Positions 26,801 through 37,921 of a DNA stretch of 64,000 nt are shown here, in pieces. Below the pieces are notes generated by a model. That model was given only the letters and a program-made list of their open reading frames with translations. It was not told where the DNA came from and searched no databases. This DNA comes from Psettodes erumei (Eukaryota > Chordata > Actinopteri > Pleuronectiformes > Psettodidae): assembly GCA_016785225.1 (NCBI GenBank), contig JAFBJZ010000772.1, forward strand, positions 992,001 through 1,056,000. The letters run 5' to 3'. Each line of letters opens with the position of its first letter. Position 1 is the stretch's first letter. Made by a program: the position numbers and the translations under genes.

Positions 26801-29800
26801 CTGAAAACATCTTGTATACTATTAAGTCAGTAGTAATTAGTTTGTGGGCTACAAGTTATTTTAAAAAAAGCTTATACAGTAATGATCCTTTGAAGTATGA
26901 TCGTTTCTGGCCAATAACCATTTCATCCAAGTGAGGCTGGTAACATGTGGGCTCTAAATACCTGCTCCTTGATTTCACAGTCCGGTAAACTTCCTGGACC
27001 ATACGCAGCACAAGGGCCTGGCAGTGGCTGTGTTTGGAGTGCTCTTGTGCAAACTGTGGGGCCTGATCATATCGCCAAACCCCCTCCCCTTCACAACAGA
27101 CTCCAAGAACAAACGTAGGAGCTCATCTTTGTTCTTCCTGATCTAACATCACTGTGTATTTCCTTTTTTTCCCACAGACTGTGAATCTCTTTATAGCTGC
27201 TTATTTTAACCACAATTATACTTTAAGTTGTATTTGGTTTTGTATCTTAGTAATTAAAATGCCCTCTGATGTAAATGCTGAATTAGTTTACTAATATGAC
27301 TGTAAAAAGTCAATGCCCTGCTGCTTCACTCAAACCTCAAACAGTACAAGTTTCAGTAAGGAAGGAAATGTAGCAGTTGTCTCACACTGTATGATCTTGA
27401 ATCACACATCGTTTCCATATATTTTCTACAAAAAAAACTGCTGAAGTAAAGCAGAATTAGTCCTTGGATTTTTACTCTTGTATCACAGTTCAGTAAATCT
27501 CACATCAGTGATGCTCACAGTCTTCACACATTTTTTTCCAGAGAACTGGGTGATTCTGGGAGTCTTCTACTACCCTGCACTATACTACCCTCTCTTGGCA
27601 TGTGGCACCCTACATAATAAAGTTGGCTATGTACTCGGCAGCCTCTTGTCATGGACACACTTTGGTGTTCTGGTGTGGCAGAAAATTGACTGTCCCAAAA
27701 CACCTCTGGTAAGCAATTTGATTTATATAGACTGAAACAGCAATAGACTGATGAAAATCCAGTGTGTAAGGACTTTTAATTATCATTTTCTTTGATGTGT
27801 GTATTCAGTCTGAATTTTTATTAGTTCAAAGCTGTTTTTTGGTCTTTAAACCTATTGATTATCAAACAAAGCCAGTCCATTATATATACGTAAGAGATGT
27901 GATTTCCATGGATACATGTGGTTGCAGGTTTTAAACATTTCTTAATCCCAGATTTTTGTGCCACATTCCTTTTGTATGGGTTTTCTGTGTGATGAATGGC
28001 TATGACTCACAACCATTAGTTCCACTGTCTTTGGTCTCAATCAAGAAGCTTTGTCACAGTTAATCAGTTTAGTGTGTCTTACTTAAAGAGAAGCATCCAG
28101 GCTTTATGGCAAAAGACAACCATGACACATCATGGTTGTCTTTTTTTTATGATGTTTGGAATCTTGTTTGGGATCCAATATACAGACTCCCAACAACATA
28201 CACAATGCCATTTGTCCACTTTTTGCATCAAAACAATGCAGCGTTAAAATGTATTCCGAGTGTATTTCACCAAAACTCCCAAAACAAGTTGCTAGGTAAT
28301 TTAAATGCTTCTTTTCTTCCTATACAGATACACAAGCACTACTCCCTTTTCTCCAGCTTGCCCCAGATAGTTTGCTTGGCATTCCTGAGTTTCCAGTATC
28401 CCCTTCTTCTATTCAAAGGCTTAAAGGGCACTGAAAAGAACAATGCTACAGAGGTGAGTTTTGATTTTACAGAAATTTGTAGTTTGCTTTGCAAAGCACT
28501 TCTACCAAGGATTGTTTGGCCTGCTTACATAATGAACTGGGTGAAAGTGTCTGTTGAAGTGGATGTTGATTTAGTTGATTTACGTCAGCATTCACATAAA
28601 AAGAGAAAATTCTCACTAAAACACATTTCCTCTGAATTTGTGCACGTGAGGAACCTTTATAAGCTGCCTGCTAATCAAGAGGCTTATCATACTCGTACAG
28701 TCTAGGCTGAGGGAAAATCTCAAGTCCAACGTGGCACGCCAGTGGCCTAATCATTTTAAGTCGATTTGACGTAATTGGTTTATGTTATGTTCTTGATCAG
28801 ATTATGAAAAGGTTGCCTTGTTTCCTCACTGAGGAGACACAATGCTGTGTTTATTTGATGCTAATCTCAGCATGGGTATGACAAAGCTGGGGTGATGCCA
28901 CTGCCTGGAGTTTGACTCACCGCTCCACCCCCCAAACCCCATCCCCCCTATCGTATGGTGGCTTAGTTTGCGAGCAATGTGTTAATAATTACGAAATAAA
29001 GCTTAAATTTAAAGTACTACACTGTAGTACTTTTTACCACAGACCTCCAAAGGAGATCAGGAATATGGAGGCTTGATTAAACATTGGTGACATCAGCTGA
29101 TTTTGACCATGTGCTATTATTTGGTTCCTTTATATGGTTGCTGTTCTTTTAGGATCTAAGCAGCAGCTATTATGAAGACTATGTGAAGAAAATTCTCAAG
29201 AAGAGGAAGCCCTCCAAAATCGGGTAAGCATTGTTATTAGTACTACCCTAGAATTTCTCTATTGTCTCTTTGTCTTTTGACATTTCTTAAGCCAATGTTT
29301 AGAGCAGTTCTGCATTTAAACAGAGCTGTTGGTGGATTTCTTGCCCCAATAGGATTCGCTCAACTTGTTTTGATGGATGTTGTACTTTTTTAATCTAAGC
29401 CATTATTATGGATAGCAGAGAGAGGGCAAGAAATGAGGGAGAGAGAGAGAGATACAACAATGAACTCCCAACAAGGACATTGCGTATGCTGCTCGTGCCC
29501 CTGGATATTGTAGTTTTTCATCTTTGAGACCTAATTTACTGGAAGAGGCTGTTTTCTAAAATCACATCAATGAGTGTAGGAGTGTAGTTTTTGCAGCCTG
29601 GAATATTTCAGTTTTAACTGACAGTACTGTGCCATGTGGTACTGTTAAGAAAAGCATCCAACTTCCTTTGTCTCTTTATTCCAAAGGAAAGGGGAACTTT
29701 TGTCCAAGGCCACTGACAAGCACAAACTGTCCAATACAATCAAAATAAAGTATATATGTTTGCAGGGAGGCTAGCCAGAGGATGTCCCTCTTCCTGATTA

Positions 29801-32800
29801 AATGTACCACAGTCCTTATCACATTATCTGCTCACTCAGACAGTTTTCTACAATGGTCAGCACCTGGAATATTTTTGCAAAAAGCTTAATCATAGCTGGT
29901 TAAAAAATTGTAAATATTTCCTCGTATGGTCAATGCAAATGGCAAATGTGTCACACTCACAATTTGTTATCATGGTGAATGAGCAACATGAAATAATGCA
30001 TTGCCTCTTTCTTCTGAAGTGCGTCTTTGACTCTTCCTACATAGAAGACCTTTTCTTAGATCAATGCATAGACAATGAAAAGAATGGTGTAGTCATTCAT
30101 ATACGGTATGATTCCTAAGATCACAAGTCATTGAGGTGTGAGGTAAAATGCAGCTGTTCACCTTTCACCTTAGCATATCGAGCACAGAGACGCCCAAGCT
30201 CCCACAGAGAATAATGGATGCTGTGAAGTCTTACATTTACACGCCAGAGGAGGGTAAATATATTATCTTGGTTTCTTTTACATCTGGTCATGCCATAATG
30301 AGTCAGTTTTTGTAACACTTTCATTATTTTTTTTCTTTTTTATAACAGCTTTCCGTTTTCCATTGAAGTTGGCTATATCTGGCCTTGTGTCATTTATAAC
30401 ACTGTATCAGGTAATCCATGCATCCACTTTTTGATCCATGCCATTAGATGTAGGACAGCACTCCACTTACATTGTTTCCTCATGCCTTTTATGGGTGTTT
30501 GATGTTCACTACAACATTTTCCATAAGGTGAAAGTGACTAGGTGACTGCATATTGTCTAAACCCAGTCCTAACCTTGACCTTGGCCCAGCCCTTTAGTCA
30601 ATACTCTAAATATCATCAGATTATATTTAATGCTCCATGGATAAGAGGTTTTTTTTACAGTAATGAATAAACAATGTCCCGGTTTGTTTGTTTGTTTGTT
30701 CTTTGAAGGTGGGTCTTCTGCTGATCTCGGCAGTGGTGCCCTCTCTCCAGACTGCCCGTTTGGGAGTTGATGAAGATGTTGCCAATCTTTTAGCTGGTTT
30801 CAAGATTATGCTGTCTCCAGATAAACATGAGGTCGTCCGAATCGTGGTTTATTACATGTGGTGTGTAGAAGGTGAGTGAAACTGTACAGCAAAAGCAGCT
30901 GTTTAGTGAAATGGGAGATTGTGTATATAGTTAATTCACAATCTACAGTAATGTTAACATTATCATTTAAAATCTGCAAGAAATAATGTAATATACAATG
31001 AATTAGATCCTCCTAAAGTAAAGAACCTGATGCACATGTGCTATTTTTTCTTGCAGTGTGCTATATCTCAGCAATGACCCTGTCTGGCTTGGTCAATCTG
31101 GCTCTGCTCATGCGATCTATGGTTCTGCATCGGTAGGTTGAAAAACAAGACTGTGTCCTAGCTCTCTTTCTCTTGTGATTTTTTTTTTAAATGTCTTCCC
31201 AGAGTTTCCAAGAATTGTGATTGTGAACATGCTTTTCATTATGGTTAAATCATTATATAGTAATGGCCACACAAGAGTTATTATCCATAATAGAGTACTA
31301 ATCATCCACACGGACAGAACAGCATTCATTCTGTGTTAACTGCTGCTGGAATTGAAACTTGGCTATAAAGATAAGACATGAAATACTATGCCATCACCAT
31401 AAATTGTGCTGCATCAGAAGAAACTGTTTTCCAGTATTGAATTGCATTTCAGCCTGTGTACCCTCCTAAATTCAATTTACTCTGTAATTTGTACATTCAG
31501 TGATAAATTGGTTTATGTATTGTATTGTATTGTCTTGATTGTGTTTTTCCCACTGTAGGTCAAACCTGAAGGGACTGTACAGAGGAGATATCTATAATGT
31601 TTACAACTGCCAGAGAAGTATCAGGGCTTCCCGCCCAGCACTGGTCTGCTGGATGGGATACACCAGTTTCACAGCAGCTCACATGTGCATCGGTACAGTT
31701 ACAAACCAATGGAAAATGCCAAACATTTGACCTTTTTTTGACCTTTCCCCCAACTTTCAATTGCCTTATTCTTTGTATTTTTATGTGTTGTTTTAAAATA
31801 TGTGTCATGTGGTCTCTTTTGTATTCTGTTCCCTTAAAACAGAGGGCTGTGTTTAAACATCATATCATAGATGGTGTAAAGATGAAACAGTAATGACAGT
31901 TCCTCACTTAACTAAACTGTCAGCAATTCATTTTCCATTACTGTTAGTATTTTTTTTTCTCTTCACACTCCTTTTAATGTATTCAAATTCATCTTTCTAG
32001 CAACCGGTTAACCAGTGGTGCCAGGGTTTTTGAGGTTACCTAGTAAAAAAGATTGTCCCCCCCATCCCCTCACTGTGAAATGAGAGAGACGTGCAGAGAA
32101 GATTTGTTGGATACCTGACAAGGTGTAAGCTTTGAGACCCTACACCTCTGATCTCTCCCATGCAGGCATGTTTCTCCAGACAATGGTTTTCTTCCTCTGC
32201 CTTCTGATTGCTGTCTTCCTCATTATCATACCAGTCCTGCACAGACAGAATCTGATTCTCTTTCAGATTCTGTGGAGCATGTGGTGAGCATCATTATGTC
32301 TCTCACTCATTACTATCCTTTGTCCTGAAACTGTATGATCAAAGAAAAATTCCAGGTTCAAGGTTCTGTCCATGAAGACAAATGTATTGTGTTCAGTGAA
32401 GAACTAAGGCTATTTTTCAGTCTTCTTGGTTGAAAACAGGAGATGACAGCAGGATACGTTTGATTGTTGATTCTGTCCTTTCAGGCCCTTCTGGCTGATG
32501 ATTCTCTTGGCTGTGCTGATTCAGCATATCACTGCCAGGTTTTGCTTCATCAAAAAAACAGCAGGCACTCGTGACCTAGACAACCGGTAATTTACTGCAT
32601 TTGTTGATTTACATATTGTCTGTATTGTCTTGGATATGTTATGGTTTCTAAGTGTATTTCCTGATAACTGATAACCCTGTATGCTCCATGTGTTCTTTCC
32701 TATCTAACAGGGGTAATCTGTTCCTGCTGACGTACCTGCTTTTTCCTGTCAATATTCTAATCGGGGTACTACTGGCACTCTGGCGCTTGATCATCACAGC

Positions 32801-35335
32801 CCTGTTCAACATTGTCCACATGGGTCGCATGGATATCAGTCTTCTCAACCGCAATGTTGAGGCATTTGATCCAGGTGAGTGAGAGATTCTGCACTCTGTA
32901 TAGATGGTGATAACCTTAACCATATTGTGAGTGTCTAGTGCACTGACCACACCAAAGCGTCAGGTCAAGTTCATTGTCATCTGCATAGAAAGTATGTCTT
33001 GATTAAATGGGTAGCTTGTACCTTGGCTGTTACAAAAAAGGCTACAAGTCCATTATATATGTGTTCAAATAAAAAGTAACAAGACAGCATTTCAATGGAA
33101 TTGAATGCCTGATACGACATTGCTCAATTATATTTTACATTTTTCCTACTGTATTTTCTGGTCTGACACACAATGTTAACATATTCATTACTATTAATAT
33201 CATGCTTTTATCTTGGTACATGCCACTGTGGGTTTTTTTTCCACTCTCCCTGTGGACACTTAAAGAGAAACAATTTTCTATGAGCAAATGCACTTTTACC
33301 GATCCCACTTAGAGGCCAGAAATGCGTATCATATCCACTTTACCCTGCCAGCGACTCACTGCAGCTCGTATCATCTGTATTCTGTGCAGTGCAAGGGACT
33401 CTAATTGCACACCAGTCTCCAAACCGGCTGCACATTTAAGACATCTGTTGTCCGGAAAAGCAGGTGGTTAAAAAAAGTGTGATTGTATGGCCATTATGTG
33501 TGATTGCCTCAAAGCCAACATGGGGTGCAGTCCTATGTGTTTATTGCTTTTGCCCAGTCAGAGTGACACCCTCCCCTCCCTGTGTCTGTCTGCAGCCTAC
33601 CGCTGCTATGCTCATTATCTGAAGATTGAGGTGAGCCAGTCTCACCCTGTGATGAAGGCCTTCTGCGGGATGTTGCTGCAGTCTCTGGGCCAGGATAGAA
33701 ACACTGCTCAGAGGTCACGGGATGCTGAAGAAGGTCTGTAACACAAATCTCAATCTGGATCATAGACTACATGCTCATTAATTTACCCAGTTGTTTGTGT
33801 GCACAATGGGACTACACTACACTGATTATTGGAAAAGGCTGGTATTTTTGGACTATTGTCATAAATATATATTATAAATTAAAATAAATAAATAAAATAA
33901 TACACAATTTGTAGTTTAGTGAGTACACAGCAGCAGAACAGTGTATGTGGGATTGATTTAATAAACAAAATGAACATGTTTATGTAATGAAGGAACATGT
34001 TCCCCATTGCAGCAGTGTGGATTTAAGGTTTTTATTAGTTTTCAGACAACAATAGAGCTCTATGGCCCAGATGATGCGCTATATCAGGCTCTGGCTGCAC
34101 AGTCAGTATATGTTGGTAGGATCAATTCATTGATGGGTTTTGCAAAATCACAATACATCAAGTAAATATATTGGAAAGCCTTATCTTTTAAAGCTAAACA
34201 GATTCATATCCACAGGCAAGTGGCATCTTTAATTTCTCCTGAGGGGTTTAAAATTCAGTAGCAGGTCACTGTAACACATAATCATATCATAACACTTTCT
34301 CGCACGCACAGAAGAAATGAAAGCTTGGCAGTTCTGATTTAATATGTTGGGAGCAAATTGAGTCTCACTGTGGAATAATTTACAGCCCTGCTGCTGGTCT
34401 CAATCAAATCTGTCATAAACTAATTAGCTGTCCTTGCTGGCATGTGCACACTTGCCTGAGCTCTTCGCCTCTGTCACCAAAAGAAAGTAGTCCTATAGTT
34501 CAGTGCAATTACTTATCCAGTAGAACAGCAACTCTATGGCTGGTTGCTGATCAGCATCGATGATACTGACTCAACAGGAGGTGGGTTGCAATCGCCTAGA
34601 CTTGTGGTGAAAGGTGAATATACATAAATTAGAGGATGGAAAATAATAGGAAAATCTATCAGGTTTCATCTATTGCTGTGGAATATTTATCTGGTATATA
34701 GTCTCAGCTGAGTCCATTAACATATGTGCAGTGGAGATGTTGCTTGTGTGCATCCAGAGAACAGTGCATTATCAGAAATAATCAGAACTGGTTTTCGAAT
34801 AGCTGATTACATAGATGAGCTACACTAATTGTCTGTTTCATATTCATGTAGCCCAAGGGACTTAAGCTTTCAGTGTGTTAATGGCAAACCCAATATGCTG
34901 CACGCGTAGAGGATTAGAATATGATTGCTTTCTATTATTACTCTTTCTGTAGTATCTAGCTGGTCCTGGGTGGCCTCCAACAGTTTCTTTTCCCATTCCA
35001 GTAAAGATTAAAAATAGTAAATCCATCTGTTCTTGAGACTATAATAGGACCTGCATAAATGACATACCTTCTCTTGATGTCTGAAAATGTCCTTAGGGAT
35101 CCAGCTAGTCCAGCAGGAGAAGAAACAGCATAAGGTGTCCAGTGCCAAGAGGGCCCGCAAGCACTGGCAGCTCCTCTACACCCTGGTCAACAACCCCTCC
35201 CTGGTGGGCACCAGGAAGCACTTCCAGCGTCAGGCCGCAGAGAGCTTTCTGAATGGAAGCCTGAACGGCAGTGCCAAGGAGGGAAGCAAAAAGCAGGCGG
35301 CAACCAAGGGGGCAGAAGCTGCTGCCGGCAATTAA
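23828..35335 (+). CDS. stra6: STRA6, receptor for retinol uptake (17 coding exons)
   Basis: STRA6 is a plasma-membrane receptor that takes retinol from plasma retinol-binding protein into cells. Coding exons: 23828-23898, 25514-25580, 26483-26565, 26981-27114, 27542-27708, 28328-28453, 29153-29223, 30174-30253, 30349-30410, 30709-30871, 31057-31132, 31559-31692, 32166-32283, 32485-32586, 32711-32874, 33596-33733, 35097-35335. Phases agree throughout and give 664 aa, the usual size for a fish STRA6. Hydrophobic segments run through the protein (LVVMLILAILA in exon 3; FRFPLKLAISGLVSFITLYQ across exons 8-9; FLLTYLLFPVNILIGVLLAL in exon 15). Hallmarks matching human are LLAGF (exon 10), LKIEVSQSHP (exon 16) and a basic C-terminal helix with YTLVNNP, the region tied to calmodulin and SH2 binding. 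The start is the first ATG of the acidic N-terminus (MDKDALLDYEYPDLDPPP). Two of three residues mapped as essential for RBP binding in human differ here. Tail-to-tail with islr2. Confidence 0.97.
24522..24731. mobile_element. MITE-like inverted-repeat element in stra6 intron 1
   Basis: Two arms of about 47 bp at 24,522-24,568 and 24,685-24,731 are near-perfect inverse complements: both share ACTCACAAAAAGTTAGGGAT on their respective strands, with about five mismatches in all. They flank a 116-bp unrelated centre with no open frame. Length about 210 bp, no transposase: a non-autonomous DNA transposon. The left arm is preceded by TA, suggesting Tc1/mariner-type TA insertion, but the right flank reads TG, so the target duplication is not intact. 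Confidence 0.8.
26272..26305 (+). promoter_or_regulatory. Three direct AGGTCA nuclear-receptor half-sites in stra6 intron 2
   Basis: AGGTCA occurs at 26,272-26,277, 26,282-26,287 and 26,300-26,305, all on the plus strand. The first pair is spaced by four bases (DR4); the third follows after twelve. AGGTCA is the consensus half-site for RXR heterodimers. Human and mouse STRA6 is induced by retinoic acid, so such a site in this gene is plausible. DR4 is classically a thyroid hormone or LXR spacing, whereas RAR prefers DR1, DR2 or DR5. Function is inferred from motif only. Confidence 0.4.
28111..28144. repeat. Perfect 15-bp hairpin in stra6 intron 5
   Basis: The left arm AAAAGACAACCATGA (28,111-28,125) and right arm TCATGGTTGTCTTTT (28,130-28,144) are exact inverse complements separated by the four bases CACA. 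The stem does not continue outside, so it is too short for a normal microRNA precursor. It may be a decayed element end or a replication-slippage palindrome. Confidence 0.85.
29437..29452. repeat. Short (GA)n repeat in stra6 intron 7
   Basis: Alternating GA units within an AG-rich stretch in the intron after exon 7. Nothing else is seen in this intron. Confidence 0.8.
30682..30700. repeat. (TTTG)n tract at the end of stra6 intron 9
   Basis: Four TTTG units lie directly before the acceptor of exon 10, so the polypyrimidine tract is largely this microsatellite. Length changes here could affect splice efficiency; that is inference. Confidence 0.8.
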
Positions 35336-36240
35336 ACATGAATGTGACCTTGAGTAAGGATTTTTCTGCAAGTTCTCTTGTGGTTTGGGGCAAACTTTAC
35401 AGCCATATTATTTGTCCTTACCTACTCTAGATGTGTATGATGAAATATGTGCATTTGTAGCTCGGTGTCTCATTTAGAAATATTTAACAAGCCTTTTTTC
35501 TGTTGGTCTGGAGTTTGTGTGTTTACTTTGTGCTTTTCATGCTCCCCTGTTTTTTTTGTTTGCGTGTGTGTGTGCGTGCATGTGTGTTTGTGTAAGTAAG
35601 CCACACTCTCCAGCCTGATGGGAAAACTTGTAAGGCACTGAGCTCCTGACAGAAAACACCAATTCTTTGTAATTTTGAACACATTTGTGTGCTTATTCTT
35701 GGAATATATTATATATTATTATATATATTTTATCAACCGAGAGGTTAATCACATATGTTTTCCCAATAGGCCTTATTGTTAATAATATGCAGATGATGCA
35801 AAATGGTAGTTTCCCAAACTAAACACATATATGTGAAAACCACTGAAGCATCCTTTTAGAGGGGTATTTATAAGTAGAACTTGTTGATATTTATGTCTTT
35901 AAAGAATTAACTGTTTTCATTTAGTGGGTCTTAAATTTCTAAATATTTTTTCCCATGGTACACATTCTGTGTAATTAACAATAACCTGTGGAATAGGAGC
36001 TGCCACACAAATGAAACTTTGCCATTTTCTGTTTCCTTTGTAGAAATTTATGCCCAAAACCACTTGCTGCTACCAGCGTTTGCTTTTTGTTTACTAAATA
36101 TTTTCTGGATTCTGATATTCACCAACACCATCACATCGTTAGACTGCATTGACATTTAAAATGTCAAAAGTGAAAATATAAACACCCAAATTTTCTTCAT
36201 GATTACTGTGAAAATAAAACTAAAACAAAAGTTAATTTGT
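35336..36240 (+). other. stra6: stra6 3' untranslated region with poly(A) signal
   Basis: The region after the TAA stop has no other gene on the plus strand. It contains an AT dinucleotide-rich patch (35,700-35,735) and a T/G-rich patch (35,550-35,600). An AATAAA hexamer at 36,213-36,218 is the best candidate end signal. No transcript evidence is available, so an earlier end is possible. Confidence 0.5.
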
Positions 36241-37060
36241 TTTAAATCGTTTATATCATTTTGGAATACTTCATTCTGAAACACATTCATTTAGGGTCCA
36301 AAATGCACAGTGTGATGCCGCTCCTTTTTCATTGTAATGAACTGAGTTGGACCGAAAAGAAAATTGAAGACAAAGGAAGGGGTTTTTTTAATCAGCAATT
36401 TTCTCTTTACGTTTGCAGAAACATACTGTAACTGTAATCTGAAAAGCCACAAGTTATTTCCCTTCCCTTTTTTGTAAGAAAATATTACACTGAACGCAAC
36501 AAAAGAAAAAGAAATGCATTAATATTTTTACAGACCAATTTGAATCAATTTAAAACTTCAAACTGGTGGCACCAAATTGTATGAGCCAGATTACCATTTT
36601 TCAGATAAATTATAATGTGGCCGAGCTCTTTCCCCCCTGGGTCACGTCACGATCAGTGTCCAAAAAACCCGACAAATCCAGAAAATGCTCCGTATCGTTT
36701 CATATGTTTTATTAATCCCCACTTACATAAAATTATATCAAAAAATCTCCAAAGGTCACTGGGGTTTCTTTTTTTTTTACAACATAGCTCACAAAAATTC
36801 ACTATGCATCAAATTACAAGACAGTGAAGCCGTCAGACGCTCCCATGCGCCCTCCTTGTTGAGGCTTCATTTGAACTTACGTACCACCGTAAAAAAGGAA
36901 TAGTTTGAATTCACATGGCTTTACATCACAGGTTGACAGTAACATCTAAGTCCTCTAGACTACACTAAGAAAAACGCACAAGAAATACGTGTGACATGCC
37001 ATGGACACGTTCATTGTAAAAAGCGAGAGTACAGCAAGCACCCGTTAGTTCAGAGGTTCG
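36241..37060. other. Spacer between converging stra6 and islr2
   Basis: No coding exon seen. It may include distal islr2 3' UTR: minus-strand AATAAA hexamers appear near 36,708 and at 37,066-37,071. Open frames here are short and unrelated to known families. Confidence 0.5.
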
Positions 37061-37921
37061 CACATTTTATTTAAAGCCTTACATTACGTGACACAACATC
37101 TTGTTGGTAAATAACGTCGGATAGTCCCTTCAAGTACAACACAGCGGAAAGTGTAATATCCCTGTTATACTCACAGGACCAGCGGGCAAGGCGCTGTGTG
37201 CCACGTCAGGCGCAATAACGCCGAAACGCCGAATATCTGCGTCTAATATCAAATATCAAATAGACTATCATCATCCAAATGTGTTGCTACAGTCCTCTGG
37301 ACGAGTCGAGTGGAGCCGGAGAGCCGACACCTGAGAAGATGGTTTGGCCTGTGTGAGGTTTCGTTTTGAAAAGGCTTATCCACACAACCTTACGCAGAGC
37401 TTTGTAAGAGCATTTTTCCCTGATGTCACTTTATTTAAAATGGCTATAAAATGTATGGCACTTTTTCATCTGCTGTTTTCTTTTTATGCTCTCCGTGACG
37501 ATGATTACATGTCATTTTAAATTTTTTTTAATTACGCGCACACTCACCGCGCCTCACTGTTTGCACAATTGCGCCGATGCCCATCAGTGTCTGTCCTGTA
37601 AAAAAAGGGGGACAAACACTTCGTCGCCTTTATGCCACTTGGAAGGTCTGATAAATTAGAAATATGTGCTTGCATTGTAAACGTCACATTGTAATTGTCA
37701 CTCAGTTTTAACCTTACAGTAGACTACGAATATCACATGAATTCACAATCTCAGTGATTGGCGGAGTACTTTCTAAGGTAAAGAAAGAAAATTAAAACAT
37801 TCACCTTTTATATCGGGCGTCATCGTTTTCTCGTTTAGTATTAATGGTGGGCGAGTTACCTGCGTGGATATAGGCTACTAAAAGTAAAATATTATATTAC
37901 ACTCGCGGGCATCAGCGGCGC
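37061..37921 (-). other. islr2: Probable islr2 3' untranslated region
   Basis: This lies downstream of the islr2 stop on the minus strand and ends near a minus-strand AATAAA (plus-strand TTTATT at 37,066-37,071). It has no sustained open frame. The exact end is uncertain because another hexamer occurs near 36,708. Confidence 0.45.

Noticed and set aside
28106..28705. 199-codon plus-strand ORF in stra6
   Set aside because: Only 28,328-28,453 is a real exon. The rest is intron on either side that happens to stay open; splice sites bound the exon clearly.
28928..28948. Second C-rich G-quadruplex candidate in stra6 intron 6
   Set aside because: It has only three separated C runs with AAA and AT spacers. 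A four-strand fold needs one run to be split, so it is weaker than the 10,095 tract.
29766..29890. Possible extra stra6 exon (open frame GEASQRMSLFLIKC... after TGCAG)
   Set aside because: It follows a fair acceptor and is in phase with exon 7, but it has no usable donor before its stop. Exon 7 joins exon 8 at 30,174 directly in the correct phase to give conserved STRA6 sequence.
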